A stretch of DNA of 64,000 nt from OMPR01 sp965183835 (GCA_965183835.1 CBCYME010000010.1:124001-188000); one strand, 5' to 3'. Shown: positions 45,422 to 54,072, counted from the stretch's first letter. Numbers and translations are program-made. The notes: generated by a model not told the origin, from the letters alone.

Positions 45422-46540
45422 TCAGTACCGCAACACCTGCCCGGTGGCGCTGACCACAAATTTGCGCACGTCTGCGAACCCCGGCGGGTTCTGTTCCGCC
45501 AGCACCTGAAACGGGCGCTGGGGCAGGATGATCGACCGCTGCGTGCGCGTGGCACCGGTCTCGGCCCCCTGCCCGCCAAAGGGATCGAGGGCAAACACCT
45601 CGCGTTCAACGGTCGAGAACCAACCGGCGCGCTCCTCTACCACCTGCTCGCTTTCCAGCTCTTCTGTGGTCCAGGCCAGCGCCCAATCTTGGCCCTCTGG
45701 GGATTCGGCCTCGGCCAGAACCCGACGCAGGGGGCCGGATTGTTCGGTATAGGCGGACGAATACATCGGCCCCACGTGGATGCGTTTCAGCGACTTGGGG
45801 TGCAAATCGTCAAAGTCCTGATCAAAGCCTTTGGCAATCGTCAGCAGCTTTAGCCCCGCCATCGACTGCGCCATCAGATGGGCCTGCACCTCGGGCCAGC
45901 GGCGCTGATCCTTGGGCAGGGTTGTTTTGCCGCTGTCTTCCAGCTCCATCAGGTAGATGACCGGCAGGTTGATCTGACTGTCATAGACGGCCCAATGCAG
46001 CATAAACCGGCGCCGGTCGCCATCCGTGCTGATCCAGAAACATTCCGGGTCATTGCGCGCCCAGAACAGCTCACCCTTGAGCAGTTCCTCGTAATATTGC
46101 CGCTGGGACAGGGCGAATTGCAGCTTGGTCGGCACCTGTTGCTGGCTGATAATGGTGCGCACCATGTCATCCTTTAGCTCGGCCTCGGACGGCATGTTGG
46201 CCAGATGTCGCTGCGCCTGTTGCGCATCATTGGCCATGGTCAACAGTTCCGCTGCCACCGGAAAGCCGCTGTCGCGCTTGTCCATGGCAAGGCTGCCAAA
46301 GAACCGACCCGTATCCCGCCCAACCAGCAGGTATTTCATGCTGAGCGCGCGAAAGGTATAGAGCAGCCCCGACAGGTAGCGCGAGATGATCTTGACCTCT
46401 TCTTTAGAGACCGCGCCATCAGCTTCCATATTCGCGGCGACGCGCAACAGATGCACGGTGATCCCCTCAAACTTGCGGAAATACCGCCGCGAGGCAAAGG
46501 TGTCGGTCAGGCCAACGTGGTCATGCGCGGGGTCAGTCAT
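45422..46540 (-). CDS. 372-residue partner protein of the AAA+ cluster
   Basis: Cytosolic, not recognised. The N-terminal half is helical (GITVHLLRVAANMEADGAVS, EEVKIISRYLSGLLYTFRAL); the middle has FWISTDGDRRRFMLHWAVYD, and the C-terminal end is beta-rich with SIILPQRPFQVLAEQNPPGF. No nucleotide-binding or protease motif. It lies just upstream of the AAA+ gene, 52 bases away, and its start overlaps the stop of the preceding 60-residue membrane protein by eight bases. Probably an adaptor or substrate-binding partner. Confidence 0.75.
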   Translation of the reverse strand: MTDPAHDHVGLTDTFASRRYFRKFEGITVHLLRVAANMEADGAVSKEEVKIISRYLSGLLYTFRALSMKYLLVGRDTGRFFGSLAMDKRDSGFPVAAELLTMANDAQQAQRHLANMPSEAELKDDMVRTIISQQQVPTKLQFALSQRQYYEELLKGELFWARNDPECFWISTDGDRRRFMLHWAVYDSQINLPVIYLMELEDSGKTTLPKDQRRWPEVQAHLMAQSMAGLKLLTIAKGFDQDFDDLHPKSLKRIHVGPMYSSAYTEQSGPLRRVLAEAESPEGQDWALAWTTEELESEQVVEERAGWFSTVEREVFALDPFGGQGAETGATRTQRSIILPQRPFQVLAEQNPPGFADVRKFVVSATGQVLRY

Positions 46541-46715
46541 GGGTACCCTTTTTGTCCGATTGCAGGCGATTCATCACGCCGACTGTTATTCCAGCGACAC
46601 CGCCCGCAACGGCTGTGTGCACCCAGAATGCGACATCCAAGGCCCATTGCATCACCAGCCCTGTCGACACGCCCAGCAAAATGGCCACCGCATAAGATTT
46701 TAAAGTCGTTTTCAT
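46533..46715 (-). CDS. 60-residue two-helix membrane protein
   Basis: MKTTLKSYAVAILLGVSTGL with a second helix VHTAVAGGVAGITVGVMNRL. ATG at 46715 lies two bases beyond the stop of the 36-residue gene (TGATCATG), and its own end overlaps the 372-residue gene. Not recognised. Confidence 0.68.
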   Translation of the reverse strand: MKTTLKSYAVAILLGVSTGLVMQWALDVAFWVHTAVAGGVAGITVGVMNRLQSDKKGTHD

Positions 46716-46717
46716 GA

Positions 46718-46828
46718 TCACCTCAGGCCCATCTGCGGATAAACGCCCCCATAGGAGATAAAGGCCACAGCTACAGCTGTTTGAACGACAACGCCGATGC
46801 TGATCGCCAAGTTCTTTTTCGTATTCAA
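46718..46828 (-). CDS. 36-residue single-helix protein with TTG start
   Basis: Start TTG at 46828, five bases behind a perfect AAGGAGG. Translation MNTKKNLAISIGVVVQTAVA followed by VAFISYGGVYPQMGLR gives one membrane helix. Too short for ordinary gene finding, but the ribosome site and the tight fit between neighbours support it. Part of the run of tiny membrane genes in the AAA+ cluster. Confidence 0.6.
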   Translation of the reverse strand: MNTKKNLAISIGVVVQTAVAVAFISYGGVYPQMGLR

Positions 46829-46871
46829 ACTCTACCTCCTTCACACGGGTGACTACCTCTTGTCTCCGCAC

Positions 46872-47072
46872 TCATTCCTTTAACCTCATGCGGCTGACCA
46901 GCTTAGCTGCGCCCACAATTGAAGTAATAAAAACCATTGATCCAACGCCCCATATCGCAGGGGAAGGCCACAGCTTGGCCAAAATTATGAGAAGCACACC
47001 AGCACACCCCAACTGAGCCAACCAAACGATCCACGAAGAAGGGGTGTTCGACCAAAAAGACCGATCCAGCAC
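46872..47072 (-). CDS. 66-residue two-helix membrane protein
   Basis: GTG start at 47072, two bases beyond the stop of the coiled-coil gene, with TAAGGG overlapping that stop. Helices WIVWLAQLGCAGVLLIILAK and WGVGSMVFITSIVGAAKLV. Relatively AT-rich. Not recognised. The near-overlap shows it belongs to the operon. Confidence 0.65.
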   Translation of the reverse strand: MLDRSFWSNTPSSWIVWLAQLGCAGVLLIILAKLWPSPAIWGVGSMVFITSIVGAAKLVSRMRLKE

Positions 47073-47074
47073 CC

Positions 47075-48155
47075 TTACCCCCCGTACAGGTTCTTATCGT
47101 GCTTCTCGACAATGGCGGCGAACCGGCGGGCAAAGCGTTCGTCGGCTTTGGCTTTCTTCTCTAGCACGTCACGGGCGAACACCATGTGGTCCTCGTGGGC
47201 GTCCAGCATGTCGGCCATTTTCTGGTTGGTCGCCGTGCCGATGGCGGCCATGGCGGTTTGCGCCTCTTGGTCGGTTTTCACGCCGATTTCGTTGATGCGG
47301 TGCGCGACGTCTTGCTGTTGCGCAGTTTTCAGCGAGCTGGTCAGCGCATCATAGAGCACCACGCGCTGCGCCGTGTCTGTCTGCAGTTTATTGATCAGCA
47401 CCATCTGTGTCGCCGCTTGGTTCTGCAGGGAATCGACCCAGGTCTTGCCCTTTTCGATGTAACGCTCCAGCGTCTGGCTTTTGGCCAGCTTAACCTGCTC
47501 GTCCTGCACCAGAGCATTATAGCTCTTGTTCATTTCGGCCAGTTCAGTTTCCAGCTTGGTGCGCGCCGCCGCGTCCTGTTCCACCGCAATCTTGTTTTCC
47601 AAGGCGATGATCGCCGGGTCCATGCCCAGAATATCGGCGCGGACGTTTTCCAGCTCTTGCACCGTGAATTCCCGGTCATCCAGCGTCGAGGTCAGATTCA
47701 CCTCAACCTTTTCGCGCTGTTCCTCGAGCACCGCCAACTGCCCTTCGAGCAGCTGAACGATCACATCCGACTTGGCGATCAGATCCTGCAGCTTGTCGTC
47801 GATGTTCGCGGAGCGGATTCGTTTCCTGACGCATAGAATCTGACTTGGCACCGGCAAAAATGCCAACAAAGCTCTCCCATCCGGTTTTCGAGCGCATCTC
47901 GTCGAAATCTTTGGAAAACGCGCTGGTCACATCGTCGAGGCCCATGATTAGCTCGGCAATATTGGCGTTCATCACGTCCGTATGGGCGTGCACATCCTCG
48001 AGCGTGGCATTTTCGATATCAATATCGGCCTCGCCCGCATCAATTTTGGACCGTGCAGATTCAATGCGCCCGGTCAGACCTTGGATCTTGGCCTGACTTT
48101 CTTTTACCTTCTGCTGCGTTTCCCGAATGATGGCATCAAATTCTGAGTCAGACAC
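47075..48155 (-). pseudogene. TelA-like coiled-coil protein, one +1 frameshift
   Basis: Two frames join at 47824: the first (GTG start 48155, AAGGGG upstream) runs MSDSEFDAIIRETQQKVKES to GAKSDSMRQE, the second continues RIRSANIDDKLQDLIAKSD to the stop at 47075. Deleting one A gives 359 residues (1081 minus 1 bases). Nearly all alpha-helix with long coiled coils; LQNQAATQMVLINKLQTDTA followed by an NQKMADM region resembles the layout of TelA/toxic-anion-resistance proteins, but identity is not proven. First gene of the leftward AAA+ cluster. Confidence 0.75.
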
Positions 48156-48505
48156 GGCTCAAATCCCCTTTTGTTACTGTAATACTCATTAGTTAGGTAA
48201 TGTAACGGTGATTTACATCCCCCCAACACACTCTTTCCGCGAAAGTTTTGCAAACCTGCCTCAGAAAGAAAACACATATCTTTACCGCACAAACATGTGG
48301 CAAGCAGGTACACAGATCCGCCGATCATGCACTTTTTTCAAATTGCCCCTTGAACGAATCCCCGTTCCCGTTCCATATCAGATGCGCTTACGTTATTCCT
48401 ATTCGACCACTGTCTCCCGTTTACCGGCACTCAGTCTTTCGATCCAGGCCGACTACGCAGGGCTACCGCACTCAAGCAGGTAGCAACATTATGGAGACTA
48501 CGGAT
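48156..48505. promoter_or_regulatory. divergent regulatory region, AAA+ cluster and cspA
   Basis: 350 bases without a gene, AT-rich relative to the window. A dyad-like element TTACTGTAATACTCATTAG near 48174-48192 with GTAATGTAAC at 48198-48207 lies close to the AAA+ cluster start and may hold its promoter. The rest would be the long 5' leader usual for cold-shock mRNAs. No precise promoter can be called. Confidence 0.45.
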
Positions 48506-48713
48506 ATGGCCACTGGCACCGTAAAATGGTTCAACTCTTACTAAAGGCTTCGGCTTTATCGCACCCGATGGCGGCAGCAAAGACGTGTTTGTACACATTT
48601 CTGCTGTTGAGCGTTCCGGCCTGACAGGTCTGGCCGACAACCAGAAAGTTACTTTCGACATCGAGCCCGGCCGTGACGGCCGCGAAGCAGCGGTAAACCT
48701 CGCACTGGCGTAA
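48506..48713 (+). pseudogene. cspA: cold-shock protein, one +1 frameshift
   Basis: Cold-shock domain RNA/ssDNA-binding chaperone. MATGTVKWFNS is followed by a premature stop because of an extra T near 48536-48540; without it the frame reads TKGFGFIAPDGG (RNP-1 KGFGFI), KDVFVHISAVE (RNP-2 VFVHI) and ends VNLALA. The repaired length is 68 residues, normal for the family. Ribosome site GGAGA lies upstream. A one-base change in a gene of this size is more likely a sequence error than loss. Confidence 0.85.
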
Positions 48714-48738
48714 GCCTTTTTTCGAGTTAGAAATTCTG

Positions 48739-48778
48739 AAACGCGGCCCCTCTTTGAGCGGGCCGCGTTTCGCATTTT
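48739..48778 (+). terminator. terminator after cspA
   Basis: Perfect 11-bp stem AAACGCGGCCC / GGGCCGCGTTT, then CGCATTTTT. Confidence 0.9.
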
Positions 48779-48991
48779 TGGGTTAATTTTTTCGCATTTT
48801 GCGACCAAACTGTCGGATGCGCCCTATTTGGATTGGCACACAGTATACAATGGTATCCCGATTTCCGTCGTAATTCGTTCACATTGTTAGCGCAAAAGGT
48901 CGCATAAAGGCAGATTTAGACCGTATACATACCTTCTCAAGCCCCCCCTATGCCGCCAATTGGGAAAATCACGACAGAGGAGGTCGCGCGT

Positions 48992-50827
48992 ATGTCCGTC
49001 AAACAACCATTCACCGAGTTGCAGATCAAAAAAGCTGCAACCGGATTTTACGAGGGGAACAGTGTTCCTATCGCCCTGCTGAGCAAGGGCATTATGGTCG
49101 CACTGGTTCTATGGGCCCTGATGTTCCCAGCGAACGCTCAGGGCACACTCGGCAGCCTGAACAGCCGCCTGCTGCAGGATTTCAACGGTTTTTATATCGT
49201 CATCGTGGGCCTTTTTGCCTTCTTTCTGCTGGTCGTTGCCGCCCTGCCCCAAACCGGCAAGCGCGTAATGGGTACTCCGGGCGAAGCGCCCGAGTTTTCC
49301 AACTTCTCTTGGTTCTCGATGATGTTCGGCGCCGGTCTGGGTGTTGGTCTGATGGTATTCGCCACCGCTGAGCCGCTGGGCCTGTGGGGATCAAACCCCG
49401 TTGTGATCGCACAAGAGGTCGCGCCCCGCACCGAAGAAGCCATTCAAGCCGGTTTCCGCTACACGTTCCTGCACTACGGGTTCCATGCTTGGGCCATCTA
49501 CGTGGTGACGGGCCTGTCGCTGGCGTATTATGCCTATACACGCAACATGCCCCTGACCATTCGGACGGCGCTGACGCCGCTGTTTGGGTCGCTGATGAAC
49601 GGCGTATTGGGTCACATCGTTGACGTGCTTGGCGTAGTTGCAACCATTCTGGGTGTGTCCGTGACCATCGGCTTTGGTGTATCGCAGTTCGTGGACGGCA
49701 TGTATGCCATCACCGGCGCGGAATGGATGATGGATATGTCAGGCGACGCGCCTGCACCCGGCACCGTTGGCCTGATCTCGGGTCTGTGCATGATCATGGG
49801 TCTGTCGATCCTGTCTGCGGTATCCGGCGTTGGTCGGGGTGTGAAATACCTGTCCAACCTGAACCTGGTTCTGTCGCTGATCCTGCTGACCACGTTTGTT
49901 GTCTTTGGCTCTTTCTTCTTTGCCATGACCACATACGCCAGCGCGTTCGTTGACTACATCCTGCACTTTACCTCGCTCAGCTTTGGCCCGTTCAGCCCAC
50001 AGGACACCAGCTCGTTTGACGCGGCGCTGCCTGCCGAGGCGGCTGGCCTTGCCGACGCTCTGCGCGGTGGTGCGACCAACGTCTGGGGTTCGTTCGACGG
50101 CTTCAAATCCGGTCTCGAAGGCGAAGCGGCTGCTTTGTCTGATGACGTTCTGCAAGCGGCTTACGCGGCGGGTGAACCTGCGCGTCAATTCGGCTGGCAG
50201 GCTGGTTGGACCACGTTCTACTGGGCTTGGTGGATCGCATTCTCGCCTTTCGTAGGTCTGTTCCTGGCGCGCATCTCGCGTGGTCGGTCTGTGCGTGAAT
50301 TCATCATCGGCTGCGTGTTTGCACCGGCGATGGTCTGCTTTGCATGGATGACCATTCTGGGCGGCACCGCGATTGATCTGGAACTGAGCGGCGCAGCGGA
50401 AGGGGCCATTGTTGGCGCCTCGAACACGGCCAAGCTGTTTGTTACCCTGCAGCAGATGATTTCAGGCGGGTTCCTGACCGGCATCACCATCATGTGTGTT
50501 GTGCTGATCATGACCTTCTTGGTCACCTCGGCGGACTCGGGCATTCTGGTTATGAACACCATCATGTCTGGCGGCGAGCAGGACACTGGCATCAAGCACC
50601 GCATCGTTTGGGGTCTGATCCTGACCGCTGTGATCGGTACCTTGCTTGTTGCAGGTAAATCCAGCAGCGGCGGCGACCCGATGGAAGCGTTGAAAAGCGC
50701 GATGATCATCGGTGCACTGCCCTTTACCATGGTCATGGGTCTGATGTGTATCGCCCTGACCAAGGCGCTGTATCGCGACAGCAAGCGCGAGCCCTCGGGT
50801 TCGGTTGCTGGCGCACCTGCCGAGTAA
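48992..50827 (+). CDS. BCCT-family transporter
   Basis: Secondary transporter of the betaine/carnitine/choline family, 611 residues and about twelve helices. GAGLGVGLMVFATAEPL is the glycine-rich segment of helix 3, and GWTTFYWAWWIAFSPFVG with FLARISRGRSVREFI is the BCCT signature with the tryptophan box. ATG at 48992 follows GAGGAGG by eight bases. Substrates of the family carry quaternary ammonium or related groups. The next gene encodes creatinase, so creatine is a reasonable cargo, but this is inferred only from position. Confidence 0.92.
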   Translation: MSVKQPFTELQIKKAATGFYEGNSVPIALLSKGIMVALVLWALMFPANAQGTLGSLNSRLLQDFNGFYIVIVGLFAFFLLVVAALPQTGKRVMGTPGEAPEFSNFSWFSMMFGAGLGVGLMVFATAEPLGLWGSNPVVIAQEVAPRTEEAIQAGFRYTFLHYGFHAWAIYVVTGLSLAYYAYTRNMPLTIRTALTPLFGSLMNGVLGHIVDVLGVVATILGVSVTIGFGVSQFVDGMYAITGAEWMMDMSGDAPAPGTVGLISGLCMIMGLSILSAVSGVGRGVKYLSNLNLVLSLILLTTFVVFGSFFFAMTTYASAFVDYILHFTSLSFGPFSPQDTSSFDAALPAEAAGLADALRGGATNVWGSFDGFKSGLEGEAAALSDDVLQAAYAAGEPARQFGWQAGWTTFYWAWWIAFSPFVGLFLARISRGRSVREFIIGCVFAPAMVCFAWMTILGGTAIDLELSGAAEGAIVGASNTAKLFVTLQQMISGGFLTGITIMCVVLIMTFLVTSADSGILVMNTIMSGGEQDTGIKHRIVWGLILTAVIGTLLVAGKSSSGGDPMEALKSAMIIGALPFTMVMGLMCIALTKALYRDSKREPSGSVAGAPAE

Positions 50828-50848
50828 GCTGAGCAACAAGAAAACGAC

Positions 50849-50884
50849 AAACGCCGAGCGGGGTCCCCTGCTTGGCGTTTTTTT
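50849..50884 (+). terminator. terminator after BCCT gene
   Basis: AAACGCCGAGCGGG pairs with CCTGCTTGGCGTTT (two G-T pairs) and ends in a run of seven T. Confidence 0.9.
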
Positions 50885-51038
50885 GTGCCTGGTGGCCGCA
50901 TCTTGGATCAGGACGCCAGCACAGATCAGCCGCTGGTGTTTCACACCCCAGTCGCCCACCAATTCGTCTAATGTTTAGGAAAATTAAGCCCGTTTCCACT
51001 GCGTGAGCCATGTCACGCCGGTGTGCGGGGAGTGCACG

Positions 51039-51063
51039 GGGGGGCGCACAGATGGCGCCCCCC
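51039..51063 (-). terminator. hairpin after creatinase gene
   Basis: GGGGGGCGC (51039-51047) with complement GCGCCCCCC (51055-51063) and loop ACAGATG. It lies 43 bases beyond the creatinase stop; no T-run is present, so its strength as a terminator is doubtful. Confidence 0.45.
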
Positions 51064-51105
51064 GGCTTGTGGGATCGTCAGACCCCGTTAACGCAGCGCG
51101 CGGCC

Positions 51106-52323
51106 TTAGCCGACGACGTTGAATTCCGGCCCGTAGGGGTAGCCGGTGATGTTTTCGTTGCCGTCATCATTGATGACCAAGATGTCATGCTCGCGGTAGC
51201 CACCAGCACCCGGCTCGCCATTGGCGATGGTCAGCATTGGTTCCATCGAGATCACCATGCCCGGTTCAAGAACCGTGTCGATGTCTTCGCGCAGTTCCAG
51301 ACCCGCTTCGCGACCGTAGAAGTGCGACAGAACCCCAAACGAGTGGCCATAGCCAAAGGTGCGGTACTGCAGCAGATCACGCTCTTCGAAGAATTCGTTG
51401 ATCTTGTGGGTCACTTCGGAACAGCTGACGCCCGGCTTGAGCAGGGACATGCCGTATTCATGCGCGGCCACGTTGGCCTCCCAGATTTTCAGCGACGCGG
51501 GATCGACCTCTTGCACAAACATGGTGCGTTCCAGCGCCGTGTAATAGGCTGAAATCATCGGGAACGTGTTGAGCGAGAGGATATCACCCCGTTCTAGCAC
51601 ACGGCCGGTGACTGGGTTGTGCGCGCCATCGGTGTTGATGCCCGACTGGAACCAAACCCACGAATCCCGATATTCTGCATCGGGGAACCGCTTGGCGATT
51701 TCAAGTTCCATTGCGTCCCGACCGGCCATTGCCACGTCGATTTCGCGCACGCCAGCTTTGACCGCGTCGCGGATCGCATAGCCACCCACGTCAGCCACAT
51801 TGGCGCCGTGACGGATCAGGGCAATCTCGGCCTCGGATTTGTGCATCCGCTGGCGCATGGTGGTCTCAAAAAGGTCAACCATGGTGGCGGGCTTGAGGAA
51901 GTCCTCCATCTTGTCGCGCTGCATCAGAGTCAGGTGGTCGCCCTCATAGCCGATGACTTTGCCTGGGCCCGTCACTGACAGAATCGCGCGCCAGTAGTTG
52001 TCACGCTGCCAATCGGTGTAGGTGATGTTGTCGGCAAAGCTGCGGCGCCATGGCTGGCCAGCATCGATCCCGGCGCTGATGGTGACACATTCGGTTTCGG
52101 TCACAACCAGACCGTAGGGGCGGCCAAACGAGCAGTACAAAAAGCCCGAGTAATAGGCGATGTTGTGCATCGAGGTGAACACGGCGGCGGTCGCGCCAGC
52201 GGCGTCCATACGTTCGCGCAGCTCGGTCAGGCGCGCCTCATATTCGGCTTCGGCAAATGGCAGCGGAGCCTTTACACCATTGTGATAACGGTAAAAATCG
52301 GGACGTGGTGTGGTGGTGGTCAT
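51106..52323 (-). CDS. creatinase (creatine amidinohydrolase)
   Basis: Hydrolyses creatine to sarcosine and urea; M24/pita-bread fold that uses no metal. 405 residues match the Pseudomonas enzyme (403) along the whole length. Substrate-binding LYCSFGRPY (Cys, Phe and Arg equivalents of 60, 62 and 64), catalytic His in GAHNPVTGR, Glu in YYTALERTMF, GREAGLELREDIDT and SMEPM are all present. GAGGAGGG precedes the ATG. The DMSP lyase DddP is related by fold but lacks this pattern. Sarcosine oxidase and urease are not in the window. Confidence 0.93.
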   Translation of the reverse strand: MTTTTPRPDFYRYHNGVKAPLPFAEAEYEARLTELRERMDAAGATAAVFTSMHNIAYYSGFLYCSFGRPYGLVVTETECVTISAGIDAGQPWRRSFADNITYTDWQRDNYWRAILSVTGPGKVIGYEGDHLTLMQRDKMEDFLKPATMVDLFETTMRQRMHKSEAEIALIRHGANVADVGGYAIRDAVKAGVREIDVAMAGRDAMELEIAKRFPDAEYRDSWVWFQSGINTDGAHNPVTGRVLERGDILSLNTFPMISAYYTALERTMFVQEVDPASLKIWEANVAAHEYGMSLLKPGVSCSEVTHKINEFFEERDLLQYRTFGYGHSFGVLSHFYGREAGLELREDIDTVLEPGMVISMEPMLTIANGEPGAGGYREHDILVINDDGNENITGYPYGPEFNVVG

Positions 52324-52519
52324 GGGTGACCCTCCTCTTCAGAAAGGTCCTGGCGTTCAGGACAGAACTTGGGCGCATCCCCTGCGGCATGCGGCGACGC
52401 CATCGCCTGAGCCCGCGCGCAATTTGCCTGTGTTCGACGAGTCGCGCAAGCCCTTCATTTTAACGCCCCACCTGAGACTTAGTGAACGATCACCTTTACG
52501 TGGACTTAAATGAACAGTA

Positions 52520-52533
52520 CTAGGTGGACCTAG
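52520..52533. promoter_or_regulatory. palindrome in creatinase/SSADH divergent region
   Basis: CTAGGTGGACCTAG: six-base arms around GG, in the 272-base gap between the divergent creatinase and dehydrogenase genes. TGGAC recurs 19 bases upstream (ACGTGGAC). Candidate operator by symmetry only; no regulator gene adjoins. Confidence 0.45.
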
Positions 52534-52595
52534 ACAAACACCGCGCCACCTGTTTTGTCGGTACGCGAACAATTTTTACTGCCGGAGACACCTAC

Positions 52596-54071
52596 ATGCT
52601 CGATGCTACCACCGATCTCAAATCGCTCTTGAAAGACCCAGAGCTGCTGGCGACCAAAGCCTATATCGGCGGCCAGTGGGTCGATGGTGACAATGGCACC
52701 TTTGATGTCATCAACCCCGCCCGTGGCGATGTGATCGCTCAGGTGGCCGACCTGTCCCGGGCACAGGTTGCCGGAGCCATCGCACAGGCCGAAGCCGCGC
52801 AAAAAGAATGGGCTGCCATGACCGGCAAAGAGCGCGCGATCATCATGCGCCGCTGGTTCGATCTGATGGTTGCAAACGCCGACGATCTGGGCGCAATCCT
52901 GACCGCCGAGCAGGGCAAACCCCTGGCCGAAGCGATTGGCGAAATCGGCTATGGTGCCTCATTCATCGAATTCTTTGGCGAAGAAGCCAAACGCATCTAT
53001 GGCGAGACTATTCCGGGCCACCAGCGTGACAAGCGCATCACCGTGCTGAAACAGCCCATTGGTGTGGCCGCGTCGATCACGCCGTGGAACTTTCCCAACG
53101 CGATGATCACCCGCAAAGCCGCGCCCGCATTGGCCGCTGGCTGTGCGTTCGTGGCACGCCCCGCCAAAGAAACCCCGCTGTCGGCGATTGTGATGGGTGT
53201 TCTGGCCGAGCGCGCTGGCATCCCGGCTGGCGTATTCAACGTTGTGCCATCCTCCAGCGCATCGCAGATCGGCAAAGAGTTCTGCGAAAACCCCGGCATC
53301 CGCAAACTGACCTTTACCGGGTCGACCGAAGTGGGTCGCATCCTGATGAAGCAGGCCGCAGATCAGGTTATGAAATGCTCGATGGAACTGGGCGGCAACG
53401 CACCGTTCATCGTGTTTGATGATGCCGATCTGGACGCCGCGGTCGAAGGCGCAATGATGTGCAAATTCCGCAACAACGGCCAGACCTGTGTCTGTGCCAA
53501 CCGGATCTATGTACAGGCAGGCGTTTACGATGAATTCTCGGCCAAGCTGAAAGTCGCGGTCGAGGCGCTGAACATCGGCGACGGTTTGACGGCTGGCACC
53601 ACAACGGGCCCGCTGATCAATTCTGAGGCCATCGAAAAAGTACAGGAACACATCGACGATGTGCTGAGCAATGGCGGTGCGGTTCTGACCGGCGGTGCAG
53701 CACACGATCTGGGCGGCACCTTTTTCCAGCCGACCGTCGTCACCGGCGTCACGCAGGACATGAAAGTCGCACAAGAAGAAACCTTTGGCCCCCTCGCGCC
53801 GCTGTTCAAATTCGAAGACGAAGACGAAGTCATCGCGATGGCAAACGACACAATCTTTGGTCTGGCGTCCTATTTCTATGCCAAAGACCTGAGCCGCGTG
53901 TACAAGGTTGCCGAAGCGCTGGAATATGGCATCGTTGGTGTGAACACCGGCATTATTTCAACCGAGGTCGCCCCATTCGGTGGCATCAAGCAGTCCGGCC
54001 TGGGTCGCGAAGGCAGCCACCACGGCATCGAAGACTACCTCGAAATGAAATACATCTGCATGTCGGTCTAA
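52596..54071 (+). CDS. gabD: NAD(P)-dependent succinate-semialdehyde dehydrogenase
   Basis: ALDH-superfamily enzyme, 491 residues from ATG at 52596. Active-site Glu in MELGGNAPFIV, nucleophile Cys in NNGQTCVCANRIY, cofactor motif FTGSTEVGR, and the GabD-like AIGEIGYGASFIEFFGEEAKR and GREGSHHGIEDYLEMKYICM end. The frame stays open to 52524 without family match. It diverges from creatinase; succinate semialdehyde is a GABA or 4-hydroxybutyrate product, so the link to creatine catabolism is not direct. Confidence 0.92.
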   Translation: MLDATTDLKSLLKDPELLATKAYIGGQWVDGDNGTFDVINPARGDVIAQVADLSRAQVAGAIAQAEAAQKEWAAMTGKERAIIMRRWFDLMVANADDLGAILTAEQGKPLAEAIGEIGYGASFIEFFGEEAKRIYGETIPGHQRDKRITVLKQPIGVAASITPWNFPNAMITRKAAPALAAGCAFVARPAKETPLSAIVMGVLAERAGIPAGVFNVVPSSSASQIGKEFCENPGIRKLTFTGSTEVGRILMKQAADQVMKCSMELGGNAPFIVFDDADLDAAVEGAMMCKFRNNGQTCVCANRIYVQAGVYDEFSAKLKVAVEALNIGDGLTAGTTTGPLINSEAIEKVQEHIDDVLSNGGAVLTGGAAHDLGGTFFQPTVVTGVTQDMKVAQEETFGPLAPLFKFEDEDEVIAMANDTIFGLASYFYAKDLSRVYKVAEALEYGIVGVNTGIISTEVAPFGGIKQSGLGREGSHHGIEDYLEMKYICMSV

Positions 54072-54072
54072 A

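Noticed and set aside
51106..52323. DMSP lyase DddP, another M24-fold protein common in this group
   Set aside because: The sequence carries the full creatinase active-site set (LYCSFGRPY, GAHNPVT, TALERT) and length near 403 residues; DddP has a different N-terminus and metal ligands.
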